Source of the DNA: Limnohabitans sp.
GTDB taxonomy: Bacteria > Pseudomonadota > Gammaproteobacteria > Burkholderiales > Burkholderiaceae_C
Direction of reading: 5' to 3'
DNA length: 64,000 nt
Assembly (NCBI RefSeq): GCF_017848645.1
Contig: NZ_JAFEIF010000042.1
Span: 1 to 64,000 of the forward strand
This document shows, in pieces, positions 16,200 through 25,438 of this stretch. Every line of letters begins with the position of its first letter. Within the stretch, counting starts at the first letter, position 1. A program made the position numbers and the translations under genes. The notes below the pieces were generated by a model. It was not told the DNA's origin, searched no databases, and saw only the letters and a list, made by a program, of their open reading frames with translations.

Positions 16200-17669
16200 A
16201 TGTGGCGTTCAACCAACCACCCCAGCCCCAGAAGCCTTCAATATCCCCTTGTGAGTGCACCTGAGTTACAGGCCTTGCTGCATCCTGCGATGTGTGAGAG
16301 GGGGGCTCCAGGTCCGATGCCCGAGGTGAGCCCAGCCCCGTCCATGCGGTCCGTTCAATCTCAACACGCGTCAGGGCTGAGTGCCCGCCACAACCTGATC
16401 TTGGCGGCCCTGTCAGCCGCAGAGCTGGCAGCGCTTGCGCCGCACCTGGAGCGTGTCACGCTGGTTTCGGGCCAGGTGATTGCCCAGCCTGGGCATGCGA
16501 TGGCGCATGTGTATTTCCCGCTCAGCTGCAGTGTGTCCTGGGTGTCGCACACGGCCGATGGCGAGTCGGCCGAGTTGGCGCTGGTGGCTTGTGATGGCCT
16601 GATCGGTGTGCCGCTGGTCTTGGGCGGCCTGGCCATGCAGCACACGGTGCAGGTGCAGTGTGGTGGGCAGGCGCTGCGCATGGGGGCCGATGTGTTCTTG
16701 CGCATCTTGGACACGCAAGTGCGGTTACAAAAATTGGCCTTGCTCTATGTGCAGTGGCAAATGGCGCAGATGGCCCAAAGCATTGTGTGCAGCCGCCACC
16801 ATGCGGTGTCTGAGCGCCTGAGCCATTGGCTGCTGAGCAACGCACAGGCGGCCAAGCGCGCGGAGCTGCACGTCACGCACGAGACGATTTCCCACATGCT
16901 GGGCGTGCGGCGCGAATCGGTCACGCAGGCGGCCGGCCGCTTTCAGGCGGCAGGCTGGATTGGCAACAGCCGGGGCAAGATCACCTTGAAAGATCCAGAC
17001 AACCTGCGCCATATGGCTTGCGAATGCCAGGCGCGCAGCCAGGCCGAGTCGCAGCGCTACTTGCAGCAGCTGGCCCGCTTGGCAGGCCATCACAGCGGCA
17101 GTGATCACGACAGCGCCGAGCTGCAGCTAGGCTATGCAGCAGGGGCCGCTTTGCCCACCGCAGCCGCGCTGCCCGATCCGTCTTCATGTGTGCCGCCTTA
17201 TGGCCTGAGCCAAGAAGAAGCGGCCCAGCCCCAGACGGGGGACGATTTGCAAAAGTACGTTGATGCCTATGACTTCGCTCCCGTGGGGTTTGTCACGCTG
17301 GACGCGCAAGGGAAAATTTTGCAGACCAATTTGGCGGGCGCCATCTTGCTCGACATCCAGCGCTCGCAATGCCAGCACCAGCTGTTTGCAGATTTTCTGG
17401 ATGGAGACTCGCAAGCGCCCTTTGCGCGCTTTCACCACGAGGTGCTGGGCGGGCAGTGCCGCCGCCACTGCGTGGTGCAGCTCACACCCACCGCGCACCG
17501 CAGCGGCTTGCGCGTGCGCATCGACGCCACCGCTGACGAGTGGGGCGTGGAAAACCGCATGGTGTTGATCGATGTGAGCGAGCCCGTGATGCCCGAAGCG
17601 CCGCAGGACGGGCCTTGGCAATTCCAGAACGGGCATGCGGGGGCAAGGCCCGCAGCTTGGCGCTCTTGA
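16200..17669 (+). CDS. Crp/Fnr-family transcriptional regulator with C-terminal PAS domain
   Basis: The 489-residue protein has a low-complexity N-terminus to about 60, a cNMP-binding-type beta-barrel (HVYFPLSCSVSWVS, ELALVACDGLIGVPLVLGG), a dimerisation helix and a winged helix-turn-helix with VTHETISHMLGVRRESVTQA near 225-245. After a linker, residues about 355-460 form a PAS domain (YDFAPVGFVTLDAQGKILQT). Crp proteins usually stop after the HTH, so this fusion is unusual and could add a second sensory input. ATG at 16200 follows GGAG by 6 bases. Its position beside the deacetylase lipoprotein suggests that it controls the polysaccharide genes, or UspA next door. Confidence 0.8.
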   Translation: MWRSTNHPSPRSLQYPLVSAPELQALLHPAMCERGAPGPMPEVSPAPSMRSVQSQHASGLSARHNLILAALSAAELAALAPHLERVTLVSGQVIAQPGHAMAHVYFPLSCSVSWVSHTADGESAELALVACDGLIGVPLVLGGLAMQHTVQVQCGGQALRMGADVFLRILDTQVRLQKLALLYVQWQMAQMAQSIVCSRHHAVSERLSHWLLSNAQAAKRAELHVTHETISHMLGVRRESVTQAAGRFQAAGWIGNSRGKITLKDPDNLRHMACECQARSQAESQRYLQQLARLAGHHSGSDHDSAELQLGYAAGAALPTAAALPDPSSCVPPYGLSQEEAAQPQTGDDLQKYVDAYDFAPVGFVTLDAQGKILQTNLAGAILLDIQRSQCQHQLFADFLDGDSQAPFARFHHEVLGGQCRRHCVVQLTPTAHRSGLRVRIDATADEWGVENRMVLIDVSEPVMPEAPQDGPWQFQNGHAGARPAAWRS

Positions 17670-17697
17670 GGGGTGTTGGGTGCTGTTGGTGATTTGC

Positions 17698-17739
17698 ATG
17701 ACTTGCGTCAAAACACGTCCTGCCGGATCCACCTAGCAT
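17698..17739 (+). promoter_or_regulatory. Candidate FNR/Crp-type class II promoter for uspA
   Basis: ATGACTTGCGTCAA at 17698-17711 resembles an FNR-type box (read on the minus strand, TTGAC then four bases then GTCAT). A -10-like TAGCAT lies at 17734-17739. With a start about 7 bases after the -10, the box centre falls at -41.5, the classic class II position. UspA and P-type ATPase genes are common FNR targets in proteobacteria. Confidence 0.45.
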
Positions 17740-17765
17740 GGGCTTGTGATGCACCGACTTGAGAG

Positions 17766-18209
17766 ATGACCATGGTCCAAAAAATTCTGTTGCCCATCGA
17801 TGGCTCCGATGCCGCCTTGGCGGCGGCCCGTTTGGCCATTTCGTTCGCCCAATGCCAGGGCGCGCAGGTTTATGGCCTGATGGTGATTGACCCTTATCTG
17901 TACGCGGGTGTGGGTCAGGCATCAACTTTGGGTCAACAAGCCCATAGCCAGGAAGCGGCGGCTTGGGCCGAGCAGCATTTGTCTGTTTTGCGCGCCCATT
18001 GCGAGGCGCTGAAGGTGCCCTTTCAGAGTGCCACGGTCGAGAGCGCTTCGGTGGTCAAAGGCATTTTGGAGGCGCAGAAGTCCTTGGGTTGTGACCTGAT
18101 TGCGTTGGGTTCGCGCGGGCGCGGCGGTGTGTCGGCCCTGCTGCTGGGCAGTGTGGCGCAAAAGGTGCTGGCGCAGTCGCCCGTGCCGGTGATGATTTTG
18201 AAAGCTTAA
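17766..18209 (+). CDS. Universal stress protein UspA family
   Basis: The 147-residue single-domain Usp starts MTMVQKILLPIDGSD, with the usual beta-strand and Asp. It ends with the ATP-binding signature ALGSRGRGG...LLLGSVAQKVL (G-x2-G-x9-G-S) and PVPVMILKA. Such proteins bind ATP and support survival under stress or oxygen limitation in the cytoplasm. A second start at 17772 is possible. The gene lies 3 bases before the P-type ATPase reading frame, so both are likely one operon under the FNR-type promoter upstream. Confidence 0.9.
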   Translation: MTMVQKILLPIDGSDAALAAARLAISFAQCQGAQVYGLMVIDPYLYAGVGQASTLGQQAHSQEAAAWAEQHLSVLRAHCEALKVPFQSATVESASVVKGILEAQKSLGCDLIALGSRGRGGVSALLLGSVAQKVLAQSPVPVMILKA

Positions 18210-18212
18210 GGC

Positions 18213-21034
18213 GTGTCGGGCGGCCCGGCAGCAGACCTGCGCGCGCCCATGCAGACGCCTGCTTTTGGGCCTGAGCCGCATGCCCACTGGCACGCGCAAA
18301 GTGCCGCGCAGGTGCTGCAGGCGCTGGCGGTGGACCCGGCGCAAGGCCTGTCGCCCGATGCGGTGGTGCAGCGGCTGCGCACGCATGGCCACAACCGCTT
18401 GCCCACGGTGCGGGGCTTGCCCGCCTGGCGGCGCTTTTTGCTGCAGTTTCACAACCCGCTGATTTATGTCTTGCTGATCGCCGGGGGCGTCACCTTGGCC
18501 TTGCAGGCGCATGTGGACGCGGTGGTGATTTTGGCGGTGGTGCTGATCAATGCGCTGATTGGCTTTGTGCAAGAGGGCCAGGCTGAAAAAGCCATGGACG
18601 CGGTGCGTGGCCTGTTGGCCAGCCGGGCTCATGTGTGGCGCAGCGGGGCGCGTCAGCCCGTGGCCGCCGAGGACTTGGTGCCGGGCGATTTGGTGTTGCT
18701 GGAGTCGGGTGACAAGGTCCCGGCCGATCTGCGCCTGCTGCGTTGCAAAAACCTGCGCATCACCGAAGCGGCGCTCACGGGCGAGTCGGTACCGGTGGGC
18801 AAGCACACCGAGGCTGTGCCAGCTCAAGCGCCCACTGGCGACCGCCTGTGCATGGCCTATTCGGGCACGCTGGTGGCCACGGGGCAGGGCATGGGCGTGG
18901 TGGTGGCCACCGGGGCGCGCACCGAGATCGGACAAATCGGCACCCTGGTGGGCGGCGTGCAGTCGCTGGTCACGCCGCTCACGCGCAGGCTCGACCAGTT
19001 CGCCCGCCAGATCACGGCCTTCATCGTGGGCGTGGGGGCGGTGTCTTTTGCTTATGGCTATTGGGCGGCGCATTTGCCCGCGCAGGAATTGTTCATGGCG
19101 GTGGTGGGCTTGGCGGTGGCCGCCATCCCTGAGGGGCTGCCCGCCATCGTCACGGTGTTGCTGGCCATCGGCACGCGCCGCATGGCCCGGCAAAACGCCA
19201 TCGTGCGGCGCTTGCCTGCGGTGGAGGCGCTGGGTTCGGTGAGTGTGATTTGCTCGGACAAAACCGGCACCCTGACCCAAAACGAAATGACCGCCGTGCA
19301 GGTGGTCCTGCCCGGTCAGCGCTTGCGCGTGACGGGGCGGGTTATGCGCCGCTGGGCGGATTTTGGGCCGGCGACACCGCTGTGCAGCCCGAACACGCCT
19401 CGCAGCTGCTGGCCTTGGCCCGCTGCGCGGGGCTGTGCAACGAGGCGCGCATTGAGCCGCAGGGGCAGGGCTCTGTGCTGCAGCCTCTGGCGCAATTGCC
19501 CCGTGCTGTGGGCGCAGAAGATTTGGCTAAAGCAGGCGGAGCAATTGGTTCTTGGCGCATGGTGGGCGACCCGACCGAGGGTGCTTTGGTGACGCTGGCG
19601 CACAAGGCGGGCCTGAGCGCCGAGGTGCTGCGCACCGTGCAGCGGCTGGATGTGATTCCGTTCGAGTCGGAGCACCGTTTCATGGCGGTGCTGGTGCAAG
19701 CCCAGGGCGACGCGGGCCAGCCGGAGGTGCTGCTCAAAGGCGCGCCCGAGGTGGTGCTGCGCTTGTGCACCCACAGTGGCGGCCAGCCGCTGGACGCGGC
19801 GCACTGGCAAGCCGCTGTGGCCGACGCCGCTGCCCAAGGCCAGCGCGTGCTGGCCCTGGCCCAATGCGCCATGCCAGGCGGAACGCACCAGCTGAGCATG
19901 GACGACATCCGCCCCCGCTTTGAGCTGCTGGGCCTAGTGGGCATCATTGACCCGCCCCGGCCCGAGGCCATGGCGGCGGTGGCCGAATGCCAGCGGGCGG
20001 GCATTCAGGTGAAGATGATCACGGGCGACCACGCCCTCACGGCAGCGGCCATTGGCGCACAACTGGGCCTGGCCACCCGCCACACGCTCACGGGCGAAGA
20101 CATCGAGGCCATGGACGACGAGGCCCTGAAAAACCGGGTGCTGGACACCGATGTGTTTGCCCGCGCCAGCCCCGTGCACAAGTTGCGCTTGGTGCACGCC
20201 CTGCAGTCGCAGGGGCACCTGGTGGCCATGACCGGCGACGGCGTGAACGACGCCCCGGCCCTGAAAGCGGCCAACATAGGCGTGGCCATGGGTCACAAGG
20301 GCACGGACGCGGCGCGCGAAGCCTCGGACCTGGTGCTCACCGACGACAATTTTGCCACCATCACCCGCGCCGTGCGCGAGGGCAGGGTGGTGTTTGACAA
20401 CATCAAGAAGACCTTGCTCTTCACCTTGCCCACCAATGGCGGCGAGGCGGGCGTGATCGTGTTGGCGATTTTCATGGGCCTGGCGCTGCCGGTCACGGCG
20501 GGGCAAATTTTGTGGGTCAACCTGATCACGGCGGTCACCTTGTCGCTGGCCTTGGCCTTCGAGCCGGGCGAGGAGGGCGTGATGCGCCACGGGCCGCGCC
20601 CACCGACCGAGCCCTTGCTGACCCGGCCTTTGGTGCTGCGCATGGTGTTTGTCAGCTTGCTCATGGTAGCGGTCACGTTCTCGGTGTTCGAGTGGGAGCT
20701 CTTGCGTGGCAGCAGCCTGGAGATGGCCCGCACCGCTGCGGTGAACATGCTGGTGGTGAGCGAGCTGTTTTACCTGTTTCATGCCCGCCACTTCACCCGC
20801 TCCGCCTTCCGCCTGGAGACCTTCACGGGCAACCCGGTGGCCATCGGTGTGAGCCTGCTGATGGTGGCGATACAACTGCTTTTCACCTACGCGCCTTTCA
20901 TGCAGGCGGTGTTCCAGACCCGCGCCCTGGACCTGTTCAGCTGGCTTGTGATCGGCACCTTGGCGGGTGCCTTGTTCCTGTTGATCGAACTCGAAAAAGC
21001 ACTGTGGCGGTGGTCCGGTGTGCGGCGCATGTGA
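18213..21034 (+). pseudogene. P-type cation-transporting ATPase (P2A-like), interrupted by a one-base frameshift
   Basis: Two overlapping frames together encode a full pump of about 940 residues. The first carries the N-terminal cation-ATPase domain, [39 protein letters not shown] and the phosphorylation site [10 protein letters not shown] (Asp349). The second, from about 19334, carries GYAPLGG, KGAPE, MITGDHALTA, MTGDGVNDAPALK and four C-terminal membrane helices. The frames join at a GGGG run (19334-19337). One more G would restore VTG-A-GYAP, the usual family sequence, so the likely cause is a one-base deletion or a sequencing error. Ca2+/Mn2+-type pumps are the closest class. The start is GTG at 18213, or ATG at 18249. 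Confidence 0.82.
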
Positions 21035-21060
21035 GGCGTGTGTGAGGTGCAGCAAGTCGC

Positions 21061-21066
21061 TAAGAT
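21061..21066 (+). promoter_or_regulatory. -10 element placing transcription start at the reductase ATG
   Basis: TAAGAT at 21061-21066 ends exactly 6 bases before the ATG at 21073. No Shine-Dalgarno is seen between them. If used, transcription would start at or near the A of the ATG, giving a leaderless message. No clear -35 box is visible. Confidence 0.35.
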
Positions 21067-21072
21067 AGCGCC

Positions 21073-22077
21073 ATGAAAAACCGTCAAATCGCTTCCTTCT
21101 CCGTCAGCGCCATCGGCCTGGGCTGCATGAACCTCAGCCATGCTTATGGCGCGCCTGTCTCGTCCCAGCAGGGCGAGCGTGTGCTGCTCACCGCCCTGGA
21201 CCAAGGCGTGACTTTGTTTGACACGGCGGCCCTGTATGGCTTTGGGGCCAACGAGACGCTGGTGGGTCAGGTGATGAAGCCGCACCGCAACCGCTTCACG
21301 CTGGCCAGCAAATGCGGCATGCAGGGCGTTGAGCAAAGCGATGGAAGCAAAGTGCGTGTCATCGACGGCCGCCCCGAGACCATCAAGAAGACCTGTGAGG
21401 ACTCCTTGCGCCGCTTGCAGACCGAGGTGATCGACCTGTATTACCTGCACCGTTGGGACAAACAAGTGCCCATCGAAGACAGCGTGGGCGCACTGAGCGA
21501 CCTAGTGCGCCAAGGCAAGATCCAGACCATTGGTTTGTCGGAGGTGTCGGCCAGCACGCTGCGCAAAGCGCACGCGGTGCACCCGATCGCGGCGCTGCAA
21601 ACCGAGTATTCGCTGTGGACACGCAACCCCGAGATCGCGGTGCTGCAGGCCTGCCGTGAGTTGGGTGTGGCCTTTGTGGCTTTCAGCCCGGTGGCGCGTG
21701 GCTTTTTGTGCGGCGCAGCTTTGGACGTGAGCGCTTTCGACGCCAAGGACATCCGCCGCAGCATGCCGCGTTTCACCCCGGAGAACTACGCCGCCAACCT
21801 GAAGCTCTTGCCCGCTTACCACGCGCTCGCGCAAGAGGCCGGCTGCAGCCCCTCGCAGCTGGCACTGGCCTGGCTGCTGCACCAAGGCGAAGACATCATC
21901 CCCATCCCCGGCACCACCTCGGTGGACCACCTGCGCGATGACCTGGCGGCGGTGGATGTGAAGCTCGACGCCAGTCTGCTGGCACGGCTTGACGCCCTGA
22001 TCAACCAGCGCACGGTGGCAGGGGACCGCTACAACGCGCAGTCCAACAGCGAGGTGGATACCGAGGTGTTTGGCTGA
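21073..22077 (+). CDS. Aldo/keto reductase
   Basis: A 334-residue NADPH-dependent oxidoreductase with a TIM-barrel fold, cytoplasmic. The catalytic tetrad can be read: Asp in LFDTAALYG, Tyr in the same stretch, Lys in LASKCG and His in YYLHRWD. The C-terminal cofactor part has IPIPGTTSVDHLRDD. It belongs to the YajO/IolS-like AKR11-13 group by overall pattern; the natural substrate is unknown. A -10-like TAAGAT sits just before the start. It follows the ATPase by 38 bases but may have its own promoter. Confidence 0.92.
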   Translation: MKNRQIASFSVSAIGLGCMNLSHAYGAPVSSQQGERVLLTALDQGVTLFDTAALYGFGANETLVGQVMKPHRNRFTLASKCGMQGVEQSDGSKVRVIDGRPETIKKTCEDSLRRLQTEVIDLYYLHRWDKQVPIEDSVGALSDLVRQGKIQTIGLSEVSASTLRKAHAVHPIAALQTEYSLWTRNPEIAVLQACRELGVAFVAFSPVARGFLCGAALDVSAFDAKDIRRSMPRFTPENYAANLKLLPAYHALAQEAGCSPSQLALAWLLHQGEDIIPIPGTTSVDHLRDDLAAVDVKLDASLLARLDALINQRTVAGDRYNAQSNSEVDTEVFG

Positions 22078-22176
22078 TTGATCAGTCATCTTCGGGCTTG
22101 GCCCGAGGATCCATGCTTCCATCACTGACCCAGTAATTGGCTGGTTTTGGCTTGGTTTCCAGCCAAAGTTCGAGCC

Positions 22177-23121
22177 TCACATCGAATCCAGATGCTCCTT
22201 GATCCTGGCAAGCAGTTGGTCAAATTCCGGCTGACCCTGGTAATAAAGCGCAGATGACTTCCGGTATTCCCTTGCGAAGAGGTCTCGCTGCACTGGATCA
22301 CTCAGTGTGAATGCAGGATTCTTGGCAATGACCAACTCATCACCGGAGCGGAAACGCTGAACCTTGCGTTCCTGGTATGCGGTCGTCCGGATGAACGCTT
22401 GCACCTCCTGAAGCCCAAGAAGGCAGTACACGTCGTAATAGTGCCGAAGGAAATTGGCGGGGAAGGCCTTGGCCTCGGCCAGCCGTCTGTACTTGGTCGA
22501 GATGGTCTGGAGTTTCTCAACGAAGGTGTGCGTGGGCGCGTAACAAGGGACATCCACAGCGCGGTTGTCCAAGACCTGAACACCTCGATCCCGGGCAAAC
22601 TCCAAAGCCCAAGAAGAAATCGTCACAGCGCGATTGGGTGCTGTGTCATCAAACCCCAGCTCCAGCAAGATGCCATCTTTCACGCCGGACAAGGTGGTCG
22701 TACGCGGGAAATAGTTCAGGCGAATGCCGGCGCTGCGCATCTTGTCATCATCAAAGAAGGTGTCCCGCTCTACGCTGACGACGCCAGGAATGCGGATGCG
22801 TTTGGCCAGCTCGTCGTAAAAGGCCAGCCGCGATGCGATGTGTGCGGGTTTGTCCTGATTGCGACCGGTTTTCACGTTCAAGTCATCTGGTGGCTCGATG
22901 CGGATGTCAATGTCTTCCGAAAACCGATGAATTACCCCAAAGCCTTTGGACAAGGATGTGCCGCCTTTGAGCTCGAACACAAAACCCTGAGCCTGAAGGC
23001 CCCACAGGCCATGCATGATCCAGTAGTCTTTTTCGACCAACATGGGATCAAGCCCCCGGTCGTTGGCGACGACCGCAAGCAATTGGTCGAAGTCGCGGCG
23101 GTCGTGAAGAAATTCAAGCAC
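22177..23121 (-). CDS. AbiEii-type nucleotidyltransferase toxin
   Basis: A 314-residue protein of the AbiEii/AbiGii (DUF1814) family, the toxin of a type IV toxin-antitoxin and phage-defence pair. The nucleotidyltransferase core is visible as FELKGGTSLSKGFG (GGTxLxK) followed by RFSEDIDIRI (D-x-D). A later Lys appears in FVEKLQT, with RHYYDVYCLL near the C-terminus. GTG at 23121 is the chosen start, overlapping the end of the antitoxin gene by 8 bases (GTGCTTGA); the longer open frame is a shadow of the antitoxin. All core motifs are intact, so the toxin is probably functional. Confidence 0.85.
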   Translation of the reverse strand: MLEFLHDRRDFDQLLAVVANDRGLDPMLVEKDYWIMHGLWGLQAQGFVFELKGGTSLSKGFGVIHRFSEDIDIRIEPPDDLNVKTGRNQDKPAHIASRLAFYDELAKRIRIPGVVSVERDTFFDDDKMRSAGIRLNYFPRTTTLSGVKDGILLELGFDDTAPNRAVTISSWALEFARDRGVQVLDNRAVDVPCYAPTHTFVEKLQTISTKYRRLAEAKAFPANFLRHYYDVYCLLGLQEVQAFIRTTAYQERKVQRFRSGDELVIAKNPAFTLSDPVQRDLFAREYRKSSALYYQGQPEFDQLLARIKEHLDSM

Positions 23122-23725
23122 CCATCCACTCCCGAAAGCGTTTGCGTGTGGCCATGTTGCCGTAGTTTTTGACGGCCTCTTGCAAGCGCTTGTGATCAAA
23201 GGAGGACAACTTGCTGCGTGCCTGGCTGAGCACCACATCGCGGTCTTCGGCCAGTTCGTCCAGGTTGTTGAGCAAATCCACGTAGAGGAACTCCCGGCTC
23301 AGCTTTTTGGGAAAGCGTGGTTTGACCCGGAAGTCGAACTGTCGATTGCCCAGTTGGAAGACGCCATGGCGCTTGTGGTTGTAGACCAGCGTGCGGTTGT
23401 AGAGCTGGGTGGTGCCCAGGCCCACCGCGTTGTAAGCCGAGGGCGAGAAGACCAGAAATTCCTTGTCCCGTAGAAAGCCTTTCACCACCTCATCGTCGGT
23501 AGGCGGGAGTGGGCCAAAGCTCGATTGTTTGGGTGCGTGGTAAAGCCCTTGGGCCAGTTTTTGAAGCTTGCCCATGGCCACCAGTTCGCGCAAATGCCGA
23601 TCAATGGCATTGCTCAGAAAAGCCAAATCCTCGCGCCGGTAGACGTGGCCGGCGCGCAAGCCATCCGCCAGGTTCGCAGTGGCGCCCTTCAAAGACGGAG
23701 TATGCAGTGAGGCAGCAGCGGTCAT
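23114..23725 (-). CDS. AbiEi-type antitoxin (winged-helix, type IV TA)
   Basis: The 203-residue protein has an N-terminal winged-helix domain (HVYRREDLAFLSNAIDRHLRE, KLAQGLYHAP) and a C-terminal domain with FLVFSPSAYNAVGLGTTQLY, KRHGVFQLG and a Lys/Arg-rich tail, as in AbiEi proteins. In characterised systems AbiEi represses its own promoter and blocks AbiEii toxicity without stable complex formation. It is translated first and overlaps the toxin gene, the usual order. The start is ATG at 23725. Confidence 0.82.
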   Translation of the reverse strand: MTAAASLHTPSLKGATANLADGLRAGHVYRREDLAFLSNAIDRHLRELVAMGKLQKLAQGLYHAPKQSSFGPLPPTDDEVVKGFLRDKEFLVFSPSAYNAVGLGTTQLYNRTLVYNHKRHGVFQLGNRQFDFRVKPRFPKKLSREFLYVDLLNNLDELAEDRDVVLSQARSKLSSFDHKRLQEAVKNYGNMATRKRFREWMGA

Positions 23726-23733
23726 GAATGTTT

Positions 23734-23744
23734 CTTCATTGAAG
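23734..23744. promoter_or_regulatory. Short inverted repeat before abiEi
   Basis: CTTCA and TGAAG flank one T, 9 bases upstream of the antitoxin ATG. AbiEi antitoxins bind inverted repeats in their own promoter, so this is a candidate half of the operator. The arms are short and may be chance. Confidence 0.25.
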
Positions 23745-23748
23745 TTTC

Positions 23749-24144
23749 ATGCATTTTACTGATTTTCCCCATCATGCACACTTGATTTTTGGTGCGCCGG
23801 TGGATGAACTCAACGCCAATGCCAGCCGCATGGCCATTTCCTCCATCACCCTCGCCGAACTCTTGCTTGGTGCGGAGAAAAGCAGCCGCGTGTGCGAGAA
23901 CCTGGCCGCCATCGAAGACTTTTGCACTCGCCTACAAGTTTTTCCCTATGGCCCCAAGGCCGCACAGCATCACGGCGCCATTCGCGCCGTCTTTGAAAAA
24001 CTCGGCCAGCCTATCGGTGTGAACGACATGCACATTGCAGCGCACGCTCGCAGCGAAGGCCTGGTGCTGGTGACGAACAACATGGGGGAGTTCGCTCGAG
24101 TGCCTGCTATGGAAGTAGAGAACTGGGTTCAAGCAGCACAGTAA
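23749..24144 (+). pseudogene. N-terminally truncated PIN-domain (VapC-like) toxin remnant
   Basis: The open frame of 131 codons encodes a convincing VapC body from about residue 25: MAISSITLAELLLGAEKSS, with the Glu of the active site, then VNDMHIAAHARSEGLVLVTNN with the C-terminal acidic cluster and Thr-Asn-Asn. The first strand of PIN domains, with the essential L-D-T-N Asp, is missing; the upstream 20 codons do not resemble it. No vapB antitoxin lies upstream. It is most likely a decayed copy next to a live AbiE pair. Confidence 0.7.
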
Positions 24145-24427
24145 TGGACGAGTTGTGGTGCATCAGACGCACAAAAGCGCGGCGATTGCTACGCCAAGTT
24201 TGCCGCGATAGCTGCGGCGGGGCAGCAGCTGACCCTTGAAGTGATTACCACGCCGACGGCTCTAGGCTGATAGCGGCACTTCACAGCGAGTCCTAGACCG
24301 ACAGCAGCCGACCCTAAGCCGACGGTCAAAAATTTACACGCACCGACTCGGTCTGCATAATTGCCTCACTGCGCATTATTTATATTAGGAACCGCGCTGG
24401 CTTAGATGAAGCGACCTAGGTCTGACT
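24145..24427. other. Non-coding stretch at the left edge of the catabolic island
   Basis: No gene is seen in these 283 bases. The sequence contains stop-rich, repetitive-looking pieces such as GACGGCT, GCAGCCGACC and GCCGACGGTC near 24270-24330, and is richer in A/T at 24330-24420. Similar degenerate wording (GGCCGATAGCTGCAGGTC) appears in the non-coding stretch at the other end of the island, near 31470-31490. I see no terminator or tRNA. Confidence 0.5.
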
Positions 24428-25438
24428 TTAAGCTAGCCATGCCTTAACACGCTGGCCGAGCACCTCACGGCTAATGCCATAGCGGTCATGCAGAGTGGGC
24501 AGTGCACCAGCGTCCAGGAATTCGTCGGGCAGACCGGCGAGCTTGAAGCTAGCTGGCTGTACATTGTGGCGTAGCAGGGCACTGGCCACTGCTTCACCCA
24601 AGCCGCCGATCACAGAGTGATTCTCGGCAACCACCACCATTCGAGGCTTGGAACCCACTGCTGCAACGATGGTCGCTTCGTCCAGCGGCTTGATGGTGGG
24701 ACAGTGCAGCACGGCCACGCCAATGTTGTCGGCCGCCAAGTCCTTAGCAACTTCTAGCGCACGCATGGTCAGAATGCCGCTGGAAATAATCAGCACGTCA
24801 GCGCCTTCGCGCAACATTTTCGCTTTACCCAACTCAAATTTGTAGCCTTCAATTTCGTCGAGAACCAGTGGCACGCTGCCCCGCAGAATGCGCATGTAAA
24901 CCGGTCCTTTGTGCGCAGCAATTTGAGGCACTGCTTGCTCGATGTCCAGCGCGTCGCAGGGGTCAACAATGGTCAGGCCAGGGATGCCACGCATCATGGC
25001 CAGGTCTTCAGTGGCTTGGTGGCTGGGGCCGTAGCCGGTGGTCAAACCCGGCAAAGCGCAGCAGATCTTGACGTTGAGGTTTTCTTCGGCAATGACTTGG
25101 TGAATGAAGTCATACGCGCGGCGCGTGCCAAACACAGCATAGGTAGTGGCAAAGGGCACCAGGCCCTCTTTGGCCAAGCCGCCAGCAGCGCCCATGAGCA
25201 ACTGCTCGGCCATCCCCATTTGGTAAAAACGCTCGGGGTACGCTTGGGCAAACAGGTGCAAGTCGGTGTATTTGGCCAGATCAGCCGTCAGGCCGACGAC
25301 TTCAGGGTGCGTGGCTGCGTAGTCAACAAGGGCCTTGCCAAAGGGTGCGGCTGTGACGCGTTGGCCTTCGGAGGCAATGGACGCGATCATGGCCGAGGTA
25401 GTGAGGCGGGGCTTTTTTTCTGCGACGGCGGTGTTCAT
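24428..25438 (-). CDS. Transketolase, C-terminal subunit (split transketolase)
   Basis: The 336-residue protein corresponds to the pyrimidine-binding and C-terminal domains of transketolase. The TPP-activating Glu lies in RFYQMGMAEQ, TGYGPSHQATED follows in the usual place, and the C-terminal domain holds VVVAENHSVIGGLGEAVA. It pairs with the N-terminal half encoded directly upstream by an ATGA overlap. Split transketolases occur in catabolic clusters for unusual sugars, such as apulose-4-phosphate transketolase, as well as in pentose metabolism. With a TRAP transporter and SDR in the same run, it should transfer a two-carbon unit from an imported ketose or its derivative. Confidence 0.88.
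   Translation of the reverse strand: MNTAVAEKKPRLTTSAMIASIASEGQRVTAAPFGKALVDYAATHPEVVGLTADLAKYTDLHLFAQAYPERFYQMGMAEQLLMGAAGGLAKEGLVPFATTYAVFGTRRAYDFIHQVIAEENLNVKICCALPGLTTGYGPSHQATEDLAMMRGIPGLTIVDPCDALDIEQAVPQIAAHKGPVYMRILRGSVPLVLDEIEGYKFELGKAKMLREGADVLIISSGILTMRALEVAKDLAADNIGVAVLHCPTIKPLDEATIVAAVGSKPRMVVVAENHSVIGGLGEAVASALLRHNVQPASFKLAGLPDEFLDAGALPTLHDRYGISREVLGQRVKAWLA

Noticed and set aside
17922-19280. 452-codon open frame antisense to uspA and the ATPase
   Set aside because: Arg/His/Gln-rich shadow without motifs.
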